From positions 1 to 34,436 of the IMG/VR virus record IMGVR_UViG_3300045131_000726: a stretch of 34,436 nt of DNA. One strand, written 5' to 3'. A program made the position numbers and the translations under genes. Shown one piece after another: positions 1 through 9,060 of the stretch (within the stretch, counting starts at the first letter, position 1; each line of letters begins with the position of its first letter). The stretch comes from a virus. The notes beneath the pieces were generated by a model that saw only the letters and a list, made by a program, of their open reading frames with translations, had not been told where the DNA came from and did not search any database.

Positions 1-926
1 TCATGGAGGTGCTCCTGCCGCCGGTCATGGACCTCGTGAACACGCTGCTGCCGTTCCTGATGGACATCATCGCGCAGCTCATGCCGTTCATCCAGACGGC
101 GATCACGGCGCTCCTGCCGGTCATCATCCAGCTGATCGACATGTTCCTGCCGCCCTTCATGCAGATCGTGAAGGCGCTGCTCCCGCTCCTGCTCAAGCTC
201 ATCGAGCCGCTCCTGCCTCTGCTCGCTCCGATCCTGCGACTCCTGCAGCCGCTGATCGACCTGCTGATGCTCATCATCGACCCGCTCGTGGAGCTCCTGG
301 ACCTGATCCTGCCGCCTATCGTGGCGCTGATCACGACCATCATCAAGACGATCCTGCCGCCGCTCCAGTGGGCGGTGGAGCAGGTCGCGAAGGCGCTCGG
401 CGGGGCGTTCAAGGGCGCGTTCGAGGGGCTCCGACCCGTCATCGACGCCTTCCGGACCTACCTCGGCGGGCTGATCGACTTCATCTCCGGCGTCTTCTCG
501 GGCAACTGGGGCAAGGCGTGGGAGGGCGTCAAGTCGATGTTCAAGGGCATCATGGACGGCCTGGTCGCGGCGGTCAAGTTCCCGATCAACCTCATCATCG
601 ACGGGCTGAACAAGTTCATCGCAGGCATCAACAAGATCGACATCCCGGACTGGGTCCCGGTCGTGGGCGGGAAGGGATTCAACCTCCCGACCATCCCGCG
701 GCTGAAGGTCGGCATGGACTACGTGCCGGCGGACGACTACCCGGCGCTCCTGCACAAGGGCGAGCGCGTGCTGACGGCCGCCGAGAACAAGCAGTACACC
801 GGCGCCAGCGCGGGGCTCACCATCAACATCGGCACGTTCATCAATTCGCGGGAGCAGGATGTCCAGCAGTTCGCCGAGGAGCTGGAGTTCTACCGGCTCC
901 GCAAGGCATACGCGGGAGGAGGCTGA
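1..926 (+). CDS. Tail tape measure protein, C-terminal part (5'-partial)
   Basis: This frame is open from the first base and ends in TGA at 924-926. It encodes about 307 residues of the C-terminal half of a siphoviral tape measure, the protein that sets tail length and is ejected with the DNA. Residues 1-125 are an almost uninterrupted series of hydrophobic helices with a recurring Leu-Pro-Leu-Leu pattern (LLP, FLP, LLPLL), as in many tape-measure membrane-active regions. An Ala/Gly-rich stretch and a soluble C-terminus rich in Lys and Asp follow. The last base of the window plus bases 1-2 form one codon (ATC), and the frame starting at 33410 runs straight into this one. The intact protein would then be about 650 residues, which by the usual 0.15 nm per residue rule gives a tail near 100 nm (inference). 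Confidence 0.85.
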   Translation, partial: MEVLLPPVMDLVNTLLPFLMDIIAQLMPFIQTAITALLPVIIQLIDMFLPPFMQIVKALLPLLLKLIEPLLPLLAPILRLLQPLIDLLMLIIDPLVELLDLILPPIVALITTIIKTILPPLQWAVEQVAKALGGAFKGAFEGLRPVIDAFRTYLGGLIDFISGVFSGNWGKAWEGVKSMFKGIMDGLVAAVKFPINLIIDGLNKFIAGINKIDIPDWVPVVGGKGFNLPTIPRLKVGMDYVPADDYPALLHKGERVLTAAENKQYTGASAGLTINIGTFINSREQDVQQFAEELEFYRLRKAYAGGG

Positions 927-929
927 CGG

Positions 930-1616
930 ATGGGACTTCCGTGGATCAAGTTCAAGGGCGTCTCGTCGGCGGACTACGACGTCGTCGTCCGGCTACTGCC
1001 GCGCCTCTCCTCGCCGGAGGAGCGCATATCCGAGGTGGTCGTCCCCGGTCGGGACGGCCACTTCACGCTCGTCGATGGCGGGAACGAGGGCCTGGACGTG
1101 AGGGTCGAATGCACCATGCTCGACTACACGAAGCGCGACGCGATCTTCGCGTGGCTGCGCGGTGCGGGCGACCTGATCTCCAGCGAGTGGCAGACCAGGC
1201 GCTACAAGGCGCGGGTCGCGAGCAAGATCGAGCCGGAGCGGGTCGTTCCGGGCGTCAAGGAGTTCCTGGTCACGTTCCGATGCCAGCCGTACCTCTACGA
1301 GGCATCGCCTGACGTCGAGGAGCTCACGAGCACCGGCACGATCGAGAACCTCGGCACGGCGGCTTCTCTGCCGCTGATCAAGGTCTACGGCGAGGGGAGC
1401 GTCACCATCGGAGGCACGACGATCGACGTCGTGGCGACGGTCGGCGAGGACCACGTCGTCATCGACTGCGAGGCGCAGGAGTGCTACTACGGCGCGAGCT
1501 CGCGGAACAGCAAGGTCAGCGGAGGCTTCCCGACGATTCCGGTCGGCACGTCCGCCGTGACCATCGGGACGGGCGTCACGAAGGTCGAGATCACGGGTAA
1601 CTGGAGGTGGTACTGA
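930..1616 (+). CDS. Distal tail protein (Dit-like, siphovirus tail component)
   Basis: A 228-residue protein at the position directly after the tape measure, where Dit hub proteins of Gram-positive siphophages sit. Dit forms the hexameric ring joining tail tube to baseplate or tip. The N-terminal half (about 1-130) has the Sipho_tail pattern: a Gly-rich start, the segment VVPGRDGHFTLVDG, then a beta-rich domain with FLVTFRCQPYLYE near 110. The C-terminal half is a second beta-rich domain ending in Trp-Arg-Trp-Tyr. It starts 3 bp after the tape-measure stop with GGAGGAGG just upstream, and its stop is 1 bp from the next gene, so it is one transcript with its neighbours. The assignment rests on family pattern and synteny. 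Confidence 0.8.
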   Translation: MGLPWIKFKGVSSADYDVVVRLLPRLSSPEERISEVVVPGRDGHFTLVDGGNEGLDVRVECTMLDYTKRDAIFAWLRGAGDLISSEWQTRRYKARVASKIEPERVVPGVKEFLVTFRCQPYLYEASPDVEELTSTGTIENLGTAASLPLIKVYGEGSVTIGGTTIDVVATVGEDHVVIDCEAQECYYGASSRNSKVSGGFPTIPVGTSAVTIGTGVTKVEITGNWRWY

Positions 1617-1617
1617 G

Positions 1618-3117
1618 ATGATCCTGGCATACGGGCCAAGCGAGACGGCATTCACGACGCTCGGCCTCGGTGCCGTCGCGCCCTCTTCGTGCATCGTCAA
1701 GGAAGAGGTGAACGGGATCTTCGAGCTGGAGCTCGTGCATCCGCGAGACGCGGACGGCAAGCACCTCCGGCTCGTCGAGGAGAACATTCTCACCGTGCCG
1801 TGCCACCGTGGGACGCAGCCGTTCCGCATCTACCGGGTCGAGACGGACGCGATGGGCGACCTCAAGGTCTACGCCCGGCATATCTTCTACGACCTGCTCG
1901 ACAACTTCATCCCGGACACCCGTCCGACGAACGCCTCCGCCAACGACGCGGGCGACGCCATCCTGGCGGGGTGTCTGTACGCGACGCCGTTCACCTTCGA
2001 GAGCACGCTGCCGAATACGGAGACGTCCTACTTCATCCGCTGCAACCCGGTGCAGGCCTTCATGGGGAGCATCGACCAGTCGATGGTCAACCGCTGGGGC
2101 GGCGAGATCGAGCGCGACGGCTTCGTCGTCCGGCTCAAGGACCGGCTCGGCGCGGACAACGGCGCCCGGATCGCCTACCGCAAGAACCTGACGGGGCTCA
2201 ACGTCACGGCGGACATCTCCGGCGTGGCGACGCGGCTCTATCCCGTCGGCCTGAAGGCGAATGACACCGTCCTCGAGCTGCCGGAGGTCTACATCGACTC
2301 GCCCTACGTCAACGACTACGCGCACCCGCGGGTCCGTCTGGTCGACTGCAAGGACGTCAAGGCGGGATCCGGCGAGTATCCCACGGAGGCCGACGCGCTG
2401 GCCGAGATGCGGTCCCGGTGCGCGACGCTCTACTCGAATGGCGTCGACACGCCGCTACTGTCGATGGCCGTATCCTTCGTGGACTGGGGGCAGTCGGCGG
2501 AGTACGCCGGGCTCGCGCAGCTGATGGCGCTCGAGCTCGGGGACACGGTGCTCGTGCAGCACGACCCGCTCGGGATCTCGCAGTCAATCCGGATCGTCGG
2601 CATCGCATACGACGCGCTCCTGGGCCGGCACGTTCGGCTCACGACCGGCGCCACGAAGCCGGGCATCGAGAAGCAGATCATCGAGCAGAGCGAGGCGATC
2701 ACGCAGATCGAGGCGGACATCATCAACGCCGACCGCATCACGACGGGCACGCTCGACGCGAACCGGATCGCCGCGGGCTCGATCACGGTCGACAAGCTCG
2801 ACACCTCGGAGATCACGGCGGACATGATCACGGCGGGCACGCTGCGGTCGAAGTCCGACCGGATCTCGTTCGGTCTGGACTCCGAGGTCTTCCGGGTCGG
2901 CGAGCACACGCTCGACATCGCGGACAACACGCTCAAGTTCACCAGCGACCAGAGGGACGAGGTGGACGACTACGAGTTCAAGCGGTCCGGCGGCGACAAG
3001 GTCAACGTCAAGGTCGACGGGACGGCTCGGACGACCGAGGCATTCCAATGGGGCGACGACCTGCGGGCCGAGGTCCGTGACGACGCGGCCAACGAGGGCG
3101 TCGACTTCGTCTTCTAG
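1618..3117 (+). CDS. Tail-associated protein (Tal-like / prophage endopeptidase-type tail tip protein)
   Basis: A 499-residue protein following Dit, the standard place for the Tal/gp44-like tip protein. Residues about 1-360 resemble the phage minor structural (prophage tail endopeptidase) domain: an early segment of the type GIFELELVHP, an ARHIFYDLLDN-like motif near residue 85, and a barrel-rich middle. Residues about 360-420 contain a run of similar short units (INADRITTGTLDANRIAAG, then ITVDKLDTSEITADMITAGTL). Such repeats are typical of the triple-stranded stalk that links a tip protein to fibre domains. No lytic catalytic motif is evident, so enzymatic activity is not claimed. Expected in the virion at the tail tip, contacting Dit and the fibre encoded next. 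Confidence 0.75.
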   Translation: MILAYGPSETAFTTLGLGAVAPSSCIVKEEVNGIFELELVHPRDADGKHLRLVEENILTVPCHRGTQPFRIYRVETDAMGDLKVYARHIFYDLLDNFIPDTRPTNASANDAGDAILAGCLYATPFTFESTLPNTETSYFIRCNPVQAFMGSIDQSMVNRWGGEIERDGFVVRLKDRLGADNGARIAYRKNLTGLNVTADISGVATRLYPVGLKANDTVLELPEVYIDSPYVNDYAHPRVRLVDCKDVKAGSGEYPTEADALAEMRSRCATLYSNGVDTPLLSMAVSFVDWGQSAEYAGLAQLMALELGDTVLVQHDPLGISQSIRIVGIAYDALLGRHVRLTTGATKPGIEKQIIEQSEAITQIEADIINADRITTGTLDANRIAAGSITVDKLDTSEITADMITAGTLRSKSDRISFGLDSEVFRVGEHTLDIADNTLKFTSDQRDEVDDYEFKRSGGDKVNVKVDGTARTTEAFQWGDDLRAEVRDDAANEGVDFVF

Positions 3118-3137
3118 GCAAGGAACGGGGGAGCAAC

Positions 3138-5663
3138 ATGGCGAAGACTCTGATCGGGCAATATCGGTCGAACTCGTCGTCGACGACCAACATGAAGGTC
3201 GAGTGGGAGTCGATCAGCGCAACGCTGATCCGGGTATATTTCACGTATATCCTCGGATCCAGCACGGCGCTCGGAACCGGCAACAGCCGCGACGCCCGCG
3301 TATGGATATACGACAATGACGGCACGCAGATCGGATACGCCTCGGTCGAGGTAAAGGGCCGATACGACACGTGGACCTACAGCACGACATACTACGGGAC
3401 CGTGGACGTCACCATCCCATACCGGAGCAACGTCACGCTCAAGGTGACCGCCAAGACCGTAGTCGGCACATGGACGACCGGGGTCAACTCGTGCCTCTGG
3501 GACGCGACGGCGAATACCAATTATCCGAGCCTGGCGTCGATCTCGTGGCCTACATACAACACGGCGCCCTACTGGCCAGCCGGGTCCAGCGTGACCGTGA
3601 CCCCGAACGGGACCATCCCGGAGAACACGACGAGCCTCGCGGTCAGCTGGCCGGCGGCATCGGACGATCAGAGCGACACGCTCTACTACGACGTCTACCG
3701 GGTGGTCGGCGGCGTCAGCACGAAGATCCAGGACGGCGGCACCGGCCGGTCCCTGACCGACGACGTCTCCGCGCTGGGGCAGGGCACGGCGATCCGCTAC
3801 GACGTCTACGTGCGCGACGCCTCGCTCTACGCGAGCGCGCCCATCCAGTCGTCGACCGTCACGAAGAACACGCTGACACCGGCCACGCTCGCCGGCAGCG
3901 GCGCGGTCGCCTTCGACAGCACGACCATCGCGCTCACGCGGAACAACGCCTCGAACACGAACGGGAACGGCACCTTCACCTACACGCTCGGGCTGACCGG
4001 GCTGACGCTCTACAACACGGACGTGAGCGCGGTCGGCCAGACGATCAACGTCTCCATATGGCGGGCCGGAGGCTATCCGACCGGGCCGTACATCAAGTTC
4101 GACGACCTCAAGACCTACCTCGCCTCGAGCTACGTCGGGAGCCTGGTCTTCACGCTGACGACGACGAACGCCTACGGGTCGAGCGGATCCACGAGCAAGA
4201 CCATCGCGGCCGACATCCGGACGAACCCGACCGGCCTCGGCAGCGTAGTCTACTCGGGCGGATACACCATCGCGTCCGTGCTCCGGTATATTCCGGACCA
4301 GCGGGCGATCACGGTCGGGTGGAGCGCTGCGACGGATCCGCTGGGGACGGCCATCGTCTACGACGTCTACTACAAGCTCGCGGCCGACACGACCTGGACA
4401 CAGGCGCGGACGGGGCTGTCGACGCTCTCGACGACGATCGCGCCGCCGAGTGGCGACGCGCAGCTCAGCTACAACGTCAAGGTGGTCGCCCGCAGCGCCT
4501 ACGGCTACACGCAGGAAGCCTCCGGCGCGGCGCTGGCGATCGACAAGTACCTGCGGCCGATCATCAAGCTCATCAGCAGGAAGCGCACCTCGACGGGCGT
4601 CGACATCTCGCTCGAGGTCGAGTTCCGCAGCTCGTTCGCCGCGGCGCTCGCGCTGACGACCTTCACCTACACGAAGCTCGGCGGGGCGGCGGTCTCGCTC
4701 GGGACCAGCGACCTCACGCCGGACTTCACCTACACGGAGCCCGGGGTGTTCCTGATCAGCTCCAGCTACACGATGGTCGTGACCGTCCAGGACAATGCGG
4801 GGGTGGTCATCGGGTCGGCTGAGGTCACGGCGAACGTCGCCATCTCGGCCTACACGCCGATGCTGTCGGTCCGGCGGAAGGGCGTCGGCGTCAACTGCAT
4901 CCCCGACGGCACCTATGCACTCGACGTCGGGGGGAAACTGAACGCGACGACGATCTACCGCAACGGGACGGAACTCGCAGACGTCTATCAGGCGAAGGGC
5001 AACGAGCTCGCCGCCCTGCAGGCGCTGGCAGACACCGCCGGATTCATCAAGAAGACGGGCGACGGGGCCTACGCCATCGACACGGCCGCCTACCTCACGA
5101 CGGCGGGCAAGGCTGCGGACTCGGACAAGCTCGACGCACGTGACTCGACCGCCTTCGCATTCAGCGAGAACCAGTCGAGCGCCGACCTCAACACCATCGT
5201 GCAGTCGGGTATGTACCGGCTCGGGCCGAGCAACACGAACCTGCCGTCCGGGTGCGCATATGGGCAGCTCCTCGTCGTCCACGGGGCGGAGGACACCATC
5301 CTTCAGATCGCGAGCGACTACACGTCCACGCTTATCTACTGGCGCTCGGGCAACCCGAGCCAGGTCGGCGGTGCGGGATCGTGGGGCGCCTGGCGCAGTC
5401 TCTGGCACAGCGGGAACCTGACCCCGTCCGACTACCACCCGACAAGCAAGATCGCGGTCGGGTCCGGCACAAGCAGCTCGACAGGCGGTGGAGATACGAG
5501 CGTATCGTTCGGCAAGACCTTCGCCAACGCTCCGAAGGTCTGCGCCAATTCGACGGGAGCCAACTCGTACACCTGCCGAATCAAGAGCGTATCCACCACG
5601 GGATTCATACTCGTCATTTCAGGGGCATCCATTGGATTCAACTACATCGCAGTCGAAGGGTGA
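3138..5663 (+). CDS. Large tail fibre / host-recognition protein (DUF859-like, FN3-like and C-terminal lectin-like domains)
   Basis: An 841-residue protein, the largest in the genome. Residues 1-130 are rich in Tyr, Ser and Thr with short beta-strand spacing and match the general look of DUF859 siphophage proteins. Residues about 140-590 hold several fibronectin-III-like beta sandwiches (repeated TxxxYDVY and VxxxSAYG segments). Residues about 640-680 contain the DxLxxxTAYLTTAGKAADSDKLD type of segment seen in fibre shafts. The C-terminus has a knob-like part with paired Trp motifs (GAWRSLWHSGNLTP) and ends in a segment like H-type lectins or carbohydrate-binding tips (FANAPKV...STTGFILVIS...FNYIAVEG). 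It probably binds a cell-surface glycan. RBS GGGGGAG lies just before the ATG. Confidence 0.75.
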   Translation: MAKTLIGQYRSNSSSTTNMKVEWESISATLIRVYFTYILGSSTALGTGNSRDARVWIYDNDGTQIGYASVEVKGRYDTWTYSTTYYGTVDVTIPYRSNVTLKVTAKTVVGTWTTGVNSCLWDATANTNYPSLASISWPTYNTAPYWPAGSSVTVTPNGTIPENTTSLAVSWPAASDDQSDTLYYDVYRVVGGVSTKIQDGGTGRSLTDDVSALGQGTAIRYDVYVRDASLYASAPIQSSTVTKNTLTPATLAGSGAVAFDSTTIALTRNNASNTNGNGTFTYTLGLTGLTLYNTDVSAVGQTINVSIWRAGGYPTGPYIKFDDLKTYLASSYVGSLVFTLTTTNAYGSSGSTSKTIAADIRTNPTGLGSVVYSGGYTIASVLRYIPDQRAITVGWSAATDPLGTAIVYDVYYKLAADTTWTQARTGLSTLSTTIAPPSGDAQLSYNVKVVARSAYGYTQEASGAALAIDKYLRPIIKLISRKRTSTGVDISLEVEFRSSFAAALALTTFTYTKLGGAAVSLGTSDLTPDFTYTEPGVFLISSSYTMVVTVQDNAGVVIGSAEVTANVAISAYTPMLSVRRKGVGVNCIPDGTYALDVGGKLNATTIYRNGTELADVYQAKGNELAALQALADTAGFIKKTGDGAYAIDTAAYLTTAGKAADSDKLDARDSTAFAFSENQSSADLNTIVQSGMYRLGPSNTNLPSGCAYGQLLVVHGAEDTILQIASDYTSTLIYWRSGNPSQVGGAGSWGAWRSLWHSGNLTPSDYHPTSKIAVGSGTSSSTGGGDTSVSFGKTFANAPKVCANSTGANSYTCRIKSVSTTGFILVISGASIGFNYIAVEG

Positions 5664-5707
5664 CGAGGAGCAGAGGCATGAGGGCGCAGCACAAGGGGGG
5701 CGAAGGG

Positions 5708-5971
5708 ATGGCAGAGCATGAGATCCGGGAAGAGTGCAGGACGTGGCGCGAGAACCTAGAGCGCCGGATGGAGGAGGCGGAGGTCGTGGGGAAGAAGGTC
5801 ACGAGTGAGGTGTCGGATCACAAGTCCGACATCACGGGGCTGAAGTCTGACATGAAACACTTGACAGACTCGATAAAGGGGCAGACGAAGGCAATCTGGG
5901 GGATGGTGGCGATGATTATGACCGCCCTTGTCGGCTTCTTCTTCTGGTACGTCGAATCGGGCGCGCATTGA
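5708..5971 (+). CDS. XhlA-like (hemolysin XhlA family) small membrane protein
   Basis: An 87-residue protein with a charged coiled-coil N-terminus (about 1-60, rich in Glu, Arg and Lys with heptad spacing). One C-terminal transmembrane segment (about 65-82, GMVAMIMTALVGFFFWYV) is followed by a short tail. This layout is that of XhlA-type proteins, which in Bacillus prophages work with a holin during lysis or are associated with the tail. I chose ATG 5708 because GGGGGCGAAGGG lies directly in front; an in-frame ATG at 5678 would add ten residues. It sits between fibre and baseplate genes rather than next to the endolysin at 11250, so a tail or envelope role is possible. Confidence 0.7.
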   Translation: MAEHEIREECRTWRENLERRMEEAEVVGKKVTSEVSDHKSDITGLKSDMKHLTDSIKGQTKAIWGMVAMIMTALVGFFFWYVESGAH

Positions 5972-5992
5972 CGACCCGCAAAGGAGGATAGC

Positions 5993-6892
5993 ATGAGCAA
6001 CCTGCTCGCCATCAAGTCGGACCGGACCGCGGTCATGACGCCGGCGCTGATCGCCGTCCAGCACGACGACCTGACGCCGCTGACCGTCACGTTCGACACG
6101 CTCGCGCGGGCGCTGTTCGGCGCCGGAGCGCAGTTCCATATCCACTTCCAGCGCTCCGACGGCACGACGGCCTACGTCGGCCCTTACGCGGTCGCGGCCT
6201 CGGTCGCGATCACTATCCCGGATGCGGTCCTCACGAAGGAGGGGACACTCCGGTACACGGTCCGCGTAGAGGACGACGCCGGGTACACCTGGCACACGCT
6301 CGAGGGATACACCTGCGTCCCGCGCGCCATCGAGTCGGTCACGCCGGCGACGGCGACGGACCGCGTCTACGTCGAGGCGCCTGCGAGCTTCGTGGCCGGG
6401 AACATCCCCAGCTACAACCCGACGACAGGGAAGCTCACGGACACAGGGACGCCGTTCCCTATCTCCACGAAGACCAAGCAGACGGCGGACGGCGGCACGG
6501 CCATCCTGCTCAAGAACCGCACCGGCGCGCCGAGCGTGAAGGGGTACGTCGTGCGGGCATCCCCGACCTACGACAACGCGGTCGCGCTCATCGTCAAGGA
6601 CCAGCCGGATCCGATCGGCGTGTTCCTCGAGGACGGTGTCGCAGACGGCTCGGACGCCTGGATCGTTACCGGCGGCATCGGAGACGTCTACTTCGTCGGG
6701 AACACGGTGCACGGTCAGCTGGCTCGCGGATTCCTCACGCAGGACGGCGCGTCCTACGTCATCGGGCAGGCAATGGCGGAGAACGTACCAAGCTCGCCCT
6801 TCGCCTCGGACAAGCACTTCTTCGAATGCGGACACGTACTCGAATCTCGGACCGGTGCAGGGCTCGCCAAGTGCGTGCTGCACTTCAACTAA
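5993..6892 (+). CDS. BppU-like baseplate upper / receptor-binding scaffold protein
   Basis: A 299-residue protein whose first ~110 residues resemble the BppU N-terminal domain of lactococcal-type baseplates. It starts with a DRTAVMTPALIAVQHDD segment, continues with repeated beta strands and a polar loop around FQRSDGTTAYVGPYAV, and ends near YTWHTLEGYTCVP. The C-terminal part (about 145-299) is a Gly/Thr/Val-rich beta domain with TKTKQTADGGTAI and a final segment rich in Phe, Asp and Cys. BppU proteins anchor receptor-binding proteins on the Dit/Tal hub. AAAGGAGGATAGC precedes the ATG. The N-terminal match is moderate and the C-terminal domain is not recognised. Confidence 0.6.
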   Translation: MSNLLAIKSDRTAVMTPALIAVQHDDLTPLTVTFDTLARALFGAGAQFHIHFQRSDGTTAYVGPYAVAASVAITIPDAVLTKEGTLRYTVRVEDDAGYTWHTLEGYTCVPRAIESVTPATATDRVYVEAPASFVAGNIPSYNPTTGKLTDTGTPFPISTKTKQTADGGTAILLKNRTGAPSVKGYVVRASPTYDNAVALIVKDQPDPIGVFLEDGVADGSDAWIVTGGIGDVYFVGNTVHGQLARGFLTQDGASYVIGQAMAENVPSSPFASDKHFFECGHVLESRTGAGLAKCVLHFN

Positions 6893-6923
6893 CCGATAGC
6901 GCAAAGCGCGAGGAGGTCGAATC

Positions 6924-7649
6924 ATGGGACAGATCGAATTCATGGCCGCAGTAGCTGGAAGAGTCCGCAAAGAAGACGACAGCGTCATCAACGTCGCCGA
7001 CGTGGGCCTGCCCGTCAGCGCCAACCTAATCGCGGGCGCGCCCACGTCCAAGATCGAAATCGTGACCCACTGGGCGAAGAACCGACTCATCAACGTGGAG
7101 CAGACAGCCGTCCAGATCGCCAAGCCCACCAGACCCGTGCTGATGTACGTCCCGGCGATGACCAACAGCTCAATCAACACGGACATCCTCGTCAAGTTCT
7201 TCAACCGGCTCACGTTCACGGTCGGCGGCACGGCGCAAGCCGGAGACGCCACGCACATCACGCTCGCGGCGACCGCCAACCCGACGGACGACCACTACAA
7301 CGGGTTCGTCCTGACCATCGTCTCCGGCAAGGGCGCGGGGCAGGTCAAGACCATCGTCGACTACGTGGGCGCGACCGTCACCGCCGAAGTCTCCGCATGG
7401 ACTGGAGACGTCCCCGATGCCACCTCCGTCTATTCCATCGCGCTCATCCGTGACACACTGGTCGCCTCCCAGACGTTCGCCAAGGCGAGCCTCTCCGCTC
7501 CCATCGTCAAAGCCAACCAGGGGTCCATCATCACCGGGCTGTTCGCGGGCGGGTCCGACGTCTACGTCGTGCTGTCCAACACGGTCGCCATCCCGAACGC
7601 CGACGCTTCGAGGTTTACCTCGGTTCTGCAGCTCATCCCGATCGCGTGA
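6924..7649 (+). CDS. Putative structural protein upstream of the DGR target
   Basis: A 241-residue protein of unknown function, with GAGGAGGTCGAATC before the start. Residues about 95-165 contain a compact beta domain recurring in phage structural proteins: NGFVLTIVSGKGAGQVKTI followed by DYVGATVTAEVSAW and PDATSVYSI. The C-terminal region is hydrophobic and beta-rich. It lies 10 bp before the DGR target gene and after the BppU-like gene, so it may form part of the tail-tip assembly that carries the variable protein, for example as a spacer or a chaperone for it (inference). No catalytic motif, signal peptide or membrane helix is seen. Confidence 0.6.
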   Translation: MGQIEFMAAVAGRVRKEDDSVINVADVGLPVSANLIAGAPTSKIEIVTHWAKNRLINVEQTAVQIAKPTRPVLMYVPAMTNSSINTDILVKFFNRLTFTVGGTAQAGDATHITLAATANPTDDHYNGFVLTIVSGKGAGQVKTIVDYVGATVTAEVSAWTGDVPDATSVYSIALIRDTLVASQTFAKASLSAPIVKANQGSIITGLFAGGSDVYVVLSNTVAIPNADASRFTSVLQLIPIA

Positions 7650-7659
7650 GGAGGTCCGC

Positions 7660-9051
7660 ATGAACAGCGTCATACTCGGCATCGCACAGTCGGACCCCTC
7701 GAGGCAGTACGGCGCGCGGAAGGCATTCGAGCTCACGTCATCTACGCTGACCCGCACCCGCGCCGCATTCGGCAAGCTCTACACGCCCACGGTCGGTGCC
7801 ACGGTCGGCGCGAACGACTTCGAGCTCCTCGAGCCGTGGTCCAAGATGCGTCTCTGCAACCTCTCCGACGCCGGAGCCGTCAACGCCTATCAGGGCGATG
7901 TCGGGTTCATCCTGGACGGCACCAACGGGCAAGTCATGGTCGAGATCCCGAGGTTCTGGTACCGCGTCGAGAAGCAGACCGACGCATGGGAGTGGGTGGT
8001 ATCGCCCATCGCACAGCCCGGATTCGCCGTCCATCCCGCGTTCGTCACCAACGGCATTGAGCGGGCGAAGATTTACGTCTCCGCATATCTCGGTGCGGAG
8101 GTGTCGTCCAAACTCGTGAGCGTAACGGGCGTGCTCCCGCAGTACGACAAGACCCGCGCACAGTTCCGCACGCTCGGTCGGGCGCGGGGAACCGGATGGG
8201 GCATCATGGACTTCACGACCTACTCCGCGCTCCAGTTGCTCCTTCTCGTCGCAACCGCCAACTTCGACGCACAGACGGTCGTAGGACGAGGCATCTGCGA
8301 TATGGTCTACGACGCGACCTGCGTCGCCACGGTCGCGGAGAACGCAGTCAACCGCATAATCGTCGCCAATGCCAAAGCCGCGGGGTTCCTCGCGGGGTAC
8401 ATGATGGGCATCGGCACGGCGTTGGGCGGACATCAGATTGCCAAGTATCGGCAGGTCACGAGCGTCGATGTGTATGATGCGTCCAACAAAGCAATCTCAT
8501 TCGACGGCGCGGCGGTCAACGTCGCGCTGAACAACATCGCCTACGTCATGCCGTCGAAGACCGGTGGCGCGGACGCGCTCGGCATCCACACCGGACGCGC
8601 GGCGGGGACGGATGGAAAGACTGAGGTCAACTTCTTCGGGATGCAGGGACTGTGGGGCAACTTCTGGCAGTTCATCGACGGCTGGAACATGGACACCTCA
8701 TACTACGCATGGCTCAACGACAACCCCGCGACCTACGAGGACGCGAAGTTCGCCGCGCCGTACACCCGCTACGAGTCCGTTATGCCGTCGGCGGCGGACG
8801 GATACGTTCGGAGGTTCGGGTTCGACGCGCTTCGTCCGTGGGCGATGCTGGCGGGCGAGGTCGGCGGCGCGTCGTCCGGTCCCGTGGGCGACTACTACTA
8901 TCGGAGCGCGACCCCGAGCGAGCGCGTCCTACTGGTCGGCGGCTCCTGGGTCAACGGTTCGTTTGTCGGGCCGTGGGCCTGGCTCGTGTGCTACGCCTCG
9001 TCGGCTGCGTCCTGGGACTTTGGGGCGCGCCTCCTTTACAAACCGGGATAG
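7660..9051 (+). CDS. DGR variable protein (C-type lectin / FGE-like fold) - diversified tail-tip adhesin
   Basis: A 463-residue protein, start supported by GAGGAGGTCCGC before ATG 7660. The C-terminal third has sulfatase-modifying (FGE)/C-type lectin features: GMQGLWGNFWQFIDGWN near residues 328-344, then RFGFDALRPWAM, and a terminal GGSW...GPWAW...WDFGAR segment. Mtd-like DGR variable proteins share this layout. The last ~37 residues are written by the variable repeat at 8937-9031. Positions set by adenines in the template are 429, 431, 432, 435, 436, 440, 442, 444, 445, 449, 451, 453 and 454, while Trp and Gly residues between them are fixed. The first ~300 residues are unlike known catalytic FGEs and probably anchor the protein to the tail. 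It likely binds a host receptor, and its context after baseplate genes supports this. Confidence 0.9.
   Translation: MNSVILGIAQSDPSRQYGARKAFELTSSTLTRTRAAFGKLYTPTVGATVGANDFELLEPWSKMRLCNLSDAGAVNAYQGDVGFILDGTNGQVMVEIPRFWYRVEKQTDAWEWVVSPIAQPGFAVHPAFVTNGIERAKIYVSAYLGAEVSSKLVSVTGVLPQYDKTRAQFRTLGRARGTGWGIMDFTTYSALQLLLLVATANFDAQTVVGRGICDMVYDATCVATVAENAVNRIIVANAKAAGFLAGYMMGIGTALGGHQIAKYRQVTSVDVYDASNKAISFDGAAVNVALNNIAYVMPSKTGGADALGIHTGRAAGTDGKTEVNFFGMQGLWGNFWQFIDGWNMDTSYYAWLNDNPATYEDAKFAAPYTRYESVMPSAADGYVRRFGFDALRPWAMLAGEVGGASSGPVGDYYYRSATPSERVLLVGGSWVNGSFVGPWAWLVCYASSAASWDFGARLLYKPG
8937..9031 (+). repeat. DGR variable repeat (VR)
   Basis: A 95-bp segment at the 3' end of the target gene, aligned without gaps to the template repeat at 9136-9230 (offset 199). 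It differs at 20 positions, all of which are A in the template. No C, G or T of the template is changed. It ends in the 10-bp GC-only block GGGGCGCGCC (9022-9031), identical in the template and followed by unrelated sequence. That block sits where the initiation-of-mutagenic-homing (IMH) element lies in known DGRs. Confidence 0.95.
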
Positions 9052-9060
9052 AGCGGGGGA

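Noticed and set aside
3114-5438. A 774-residue antisense open frame opposite the fibre gene
   Set aside because: It is very Arg/Val/Asp-rich with no domain pattern, and lies wholly opposite a well-supported gene. GC-rich codons commonly leave such shadow frames.
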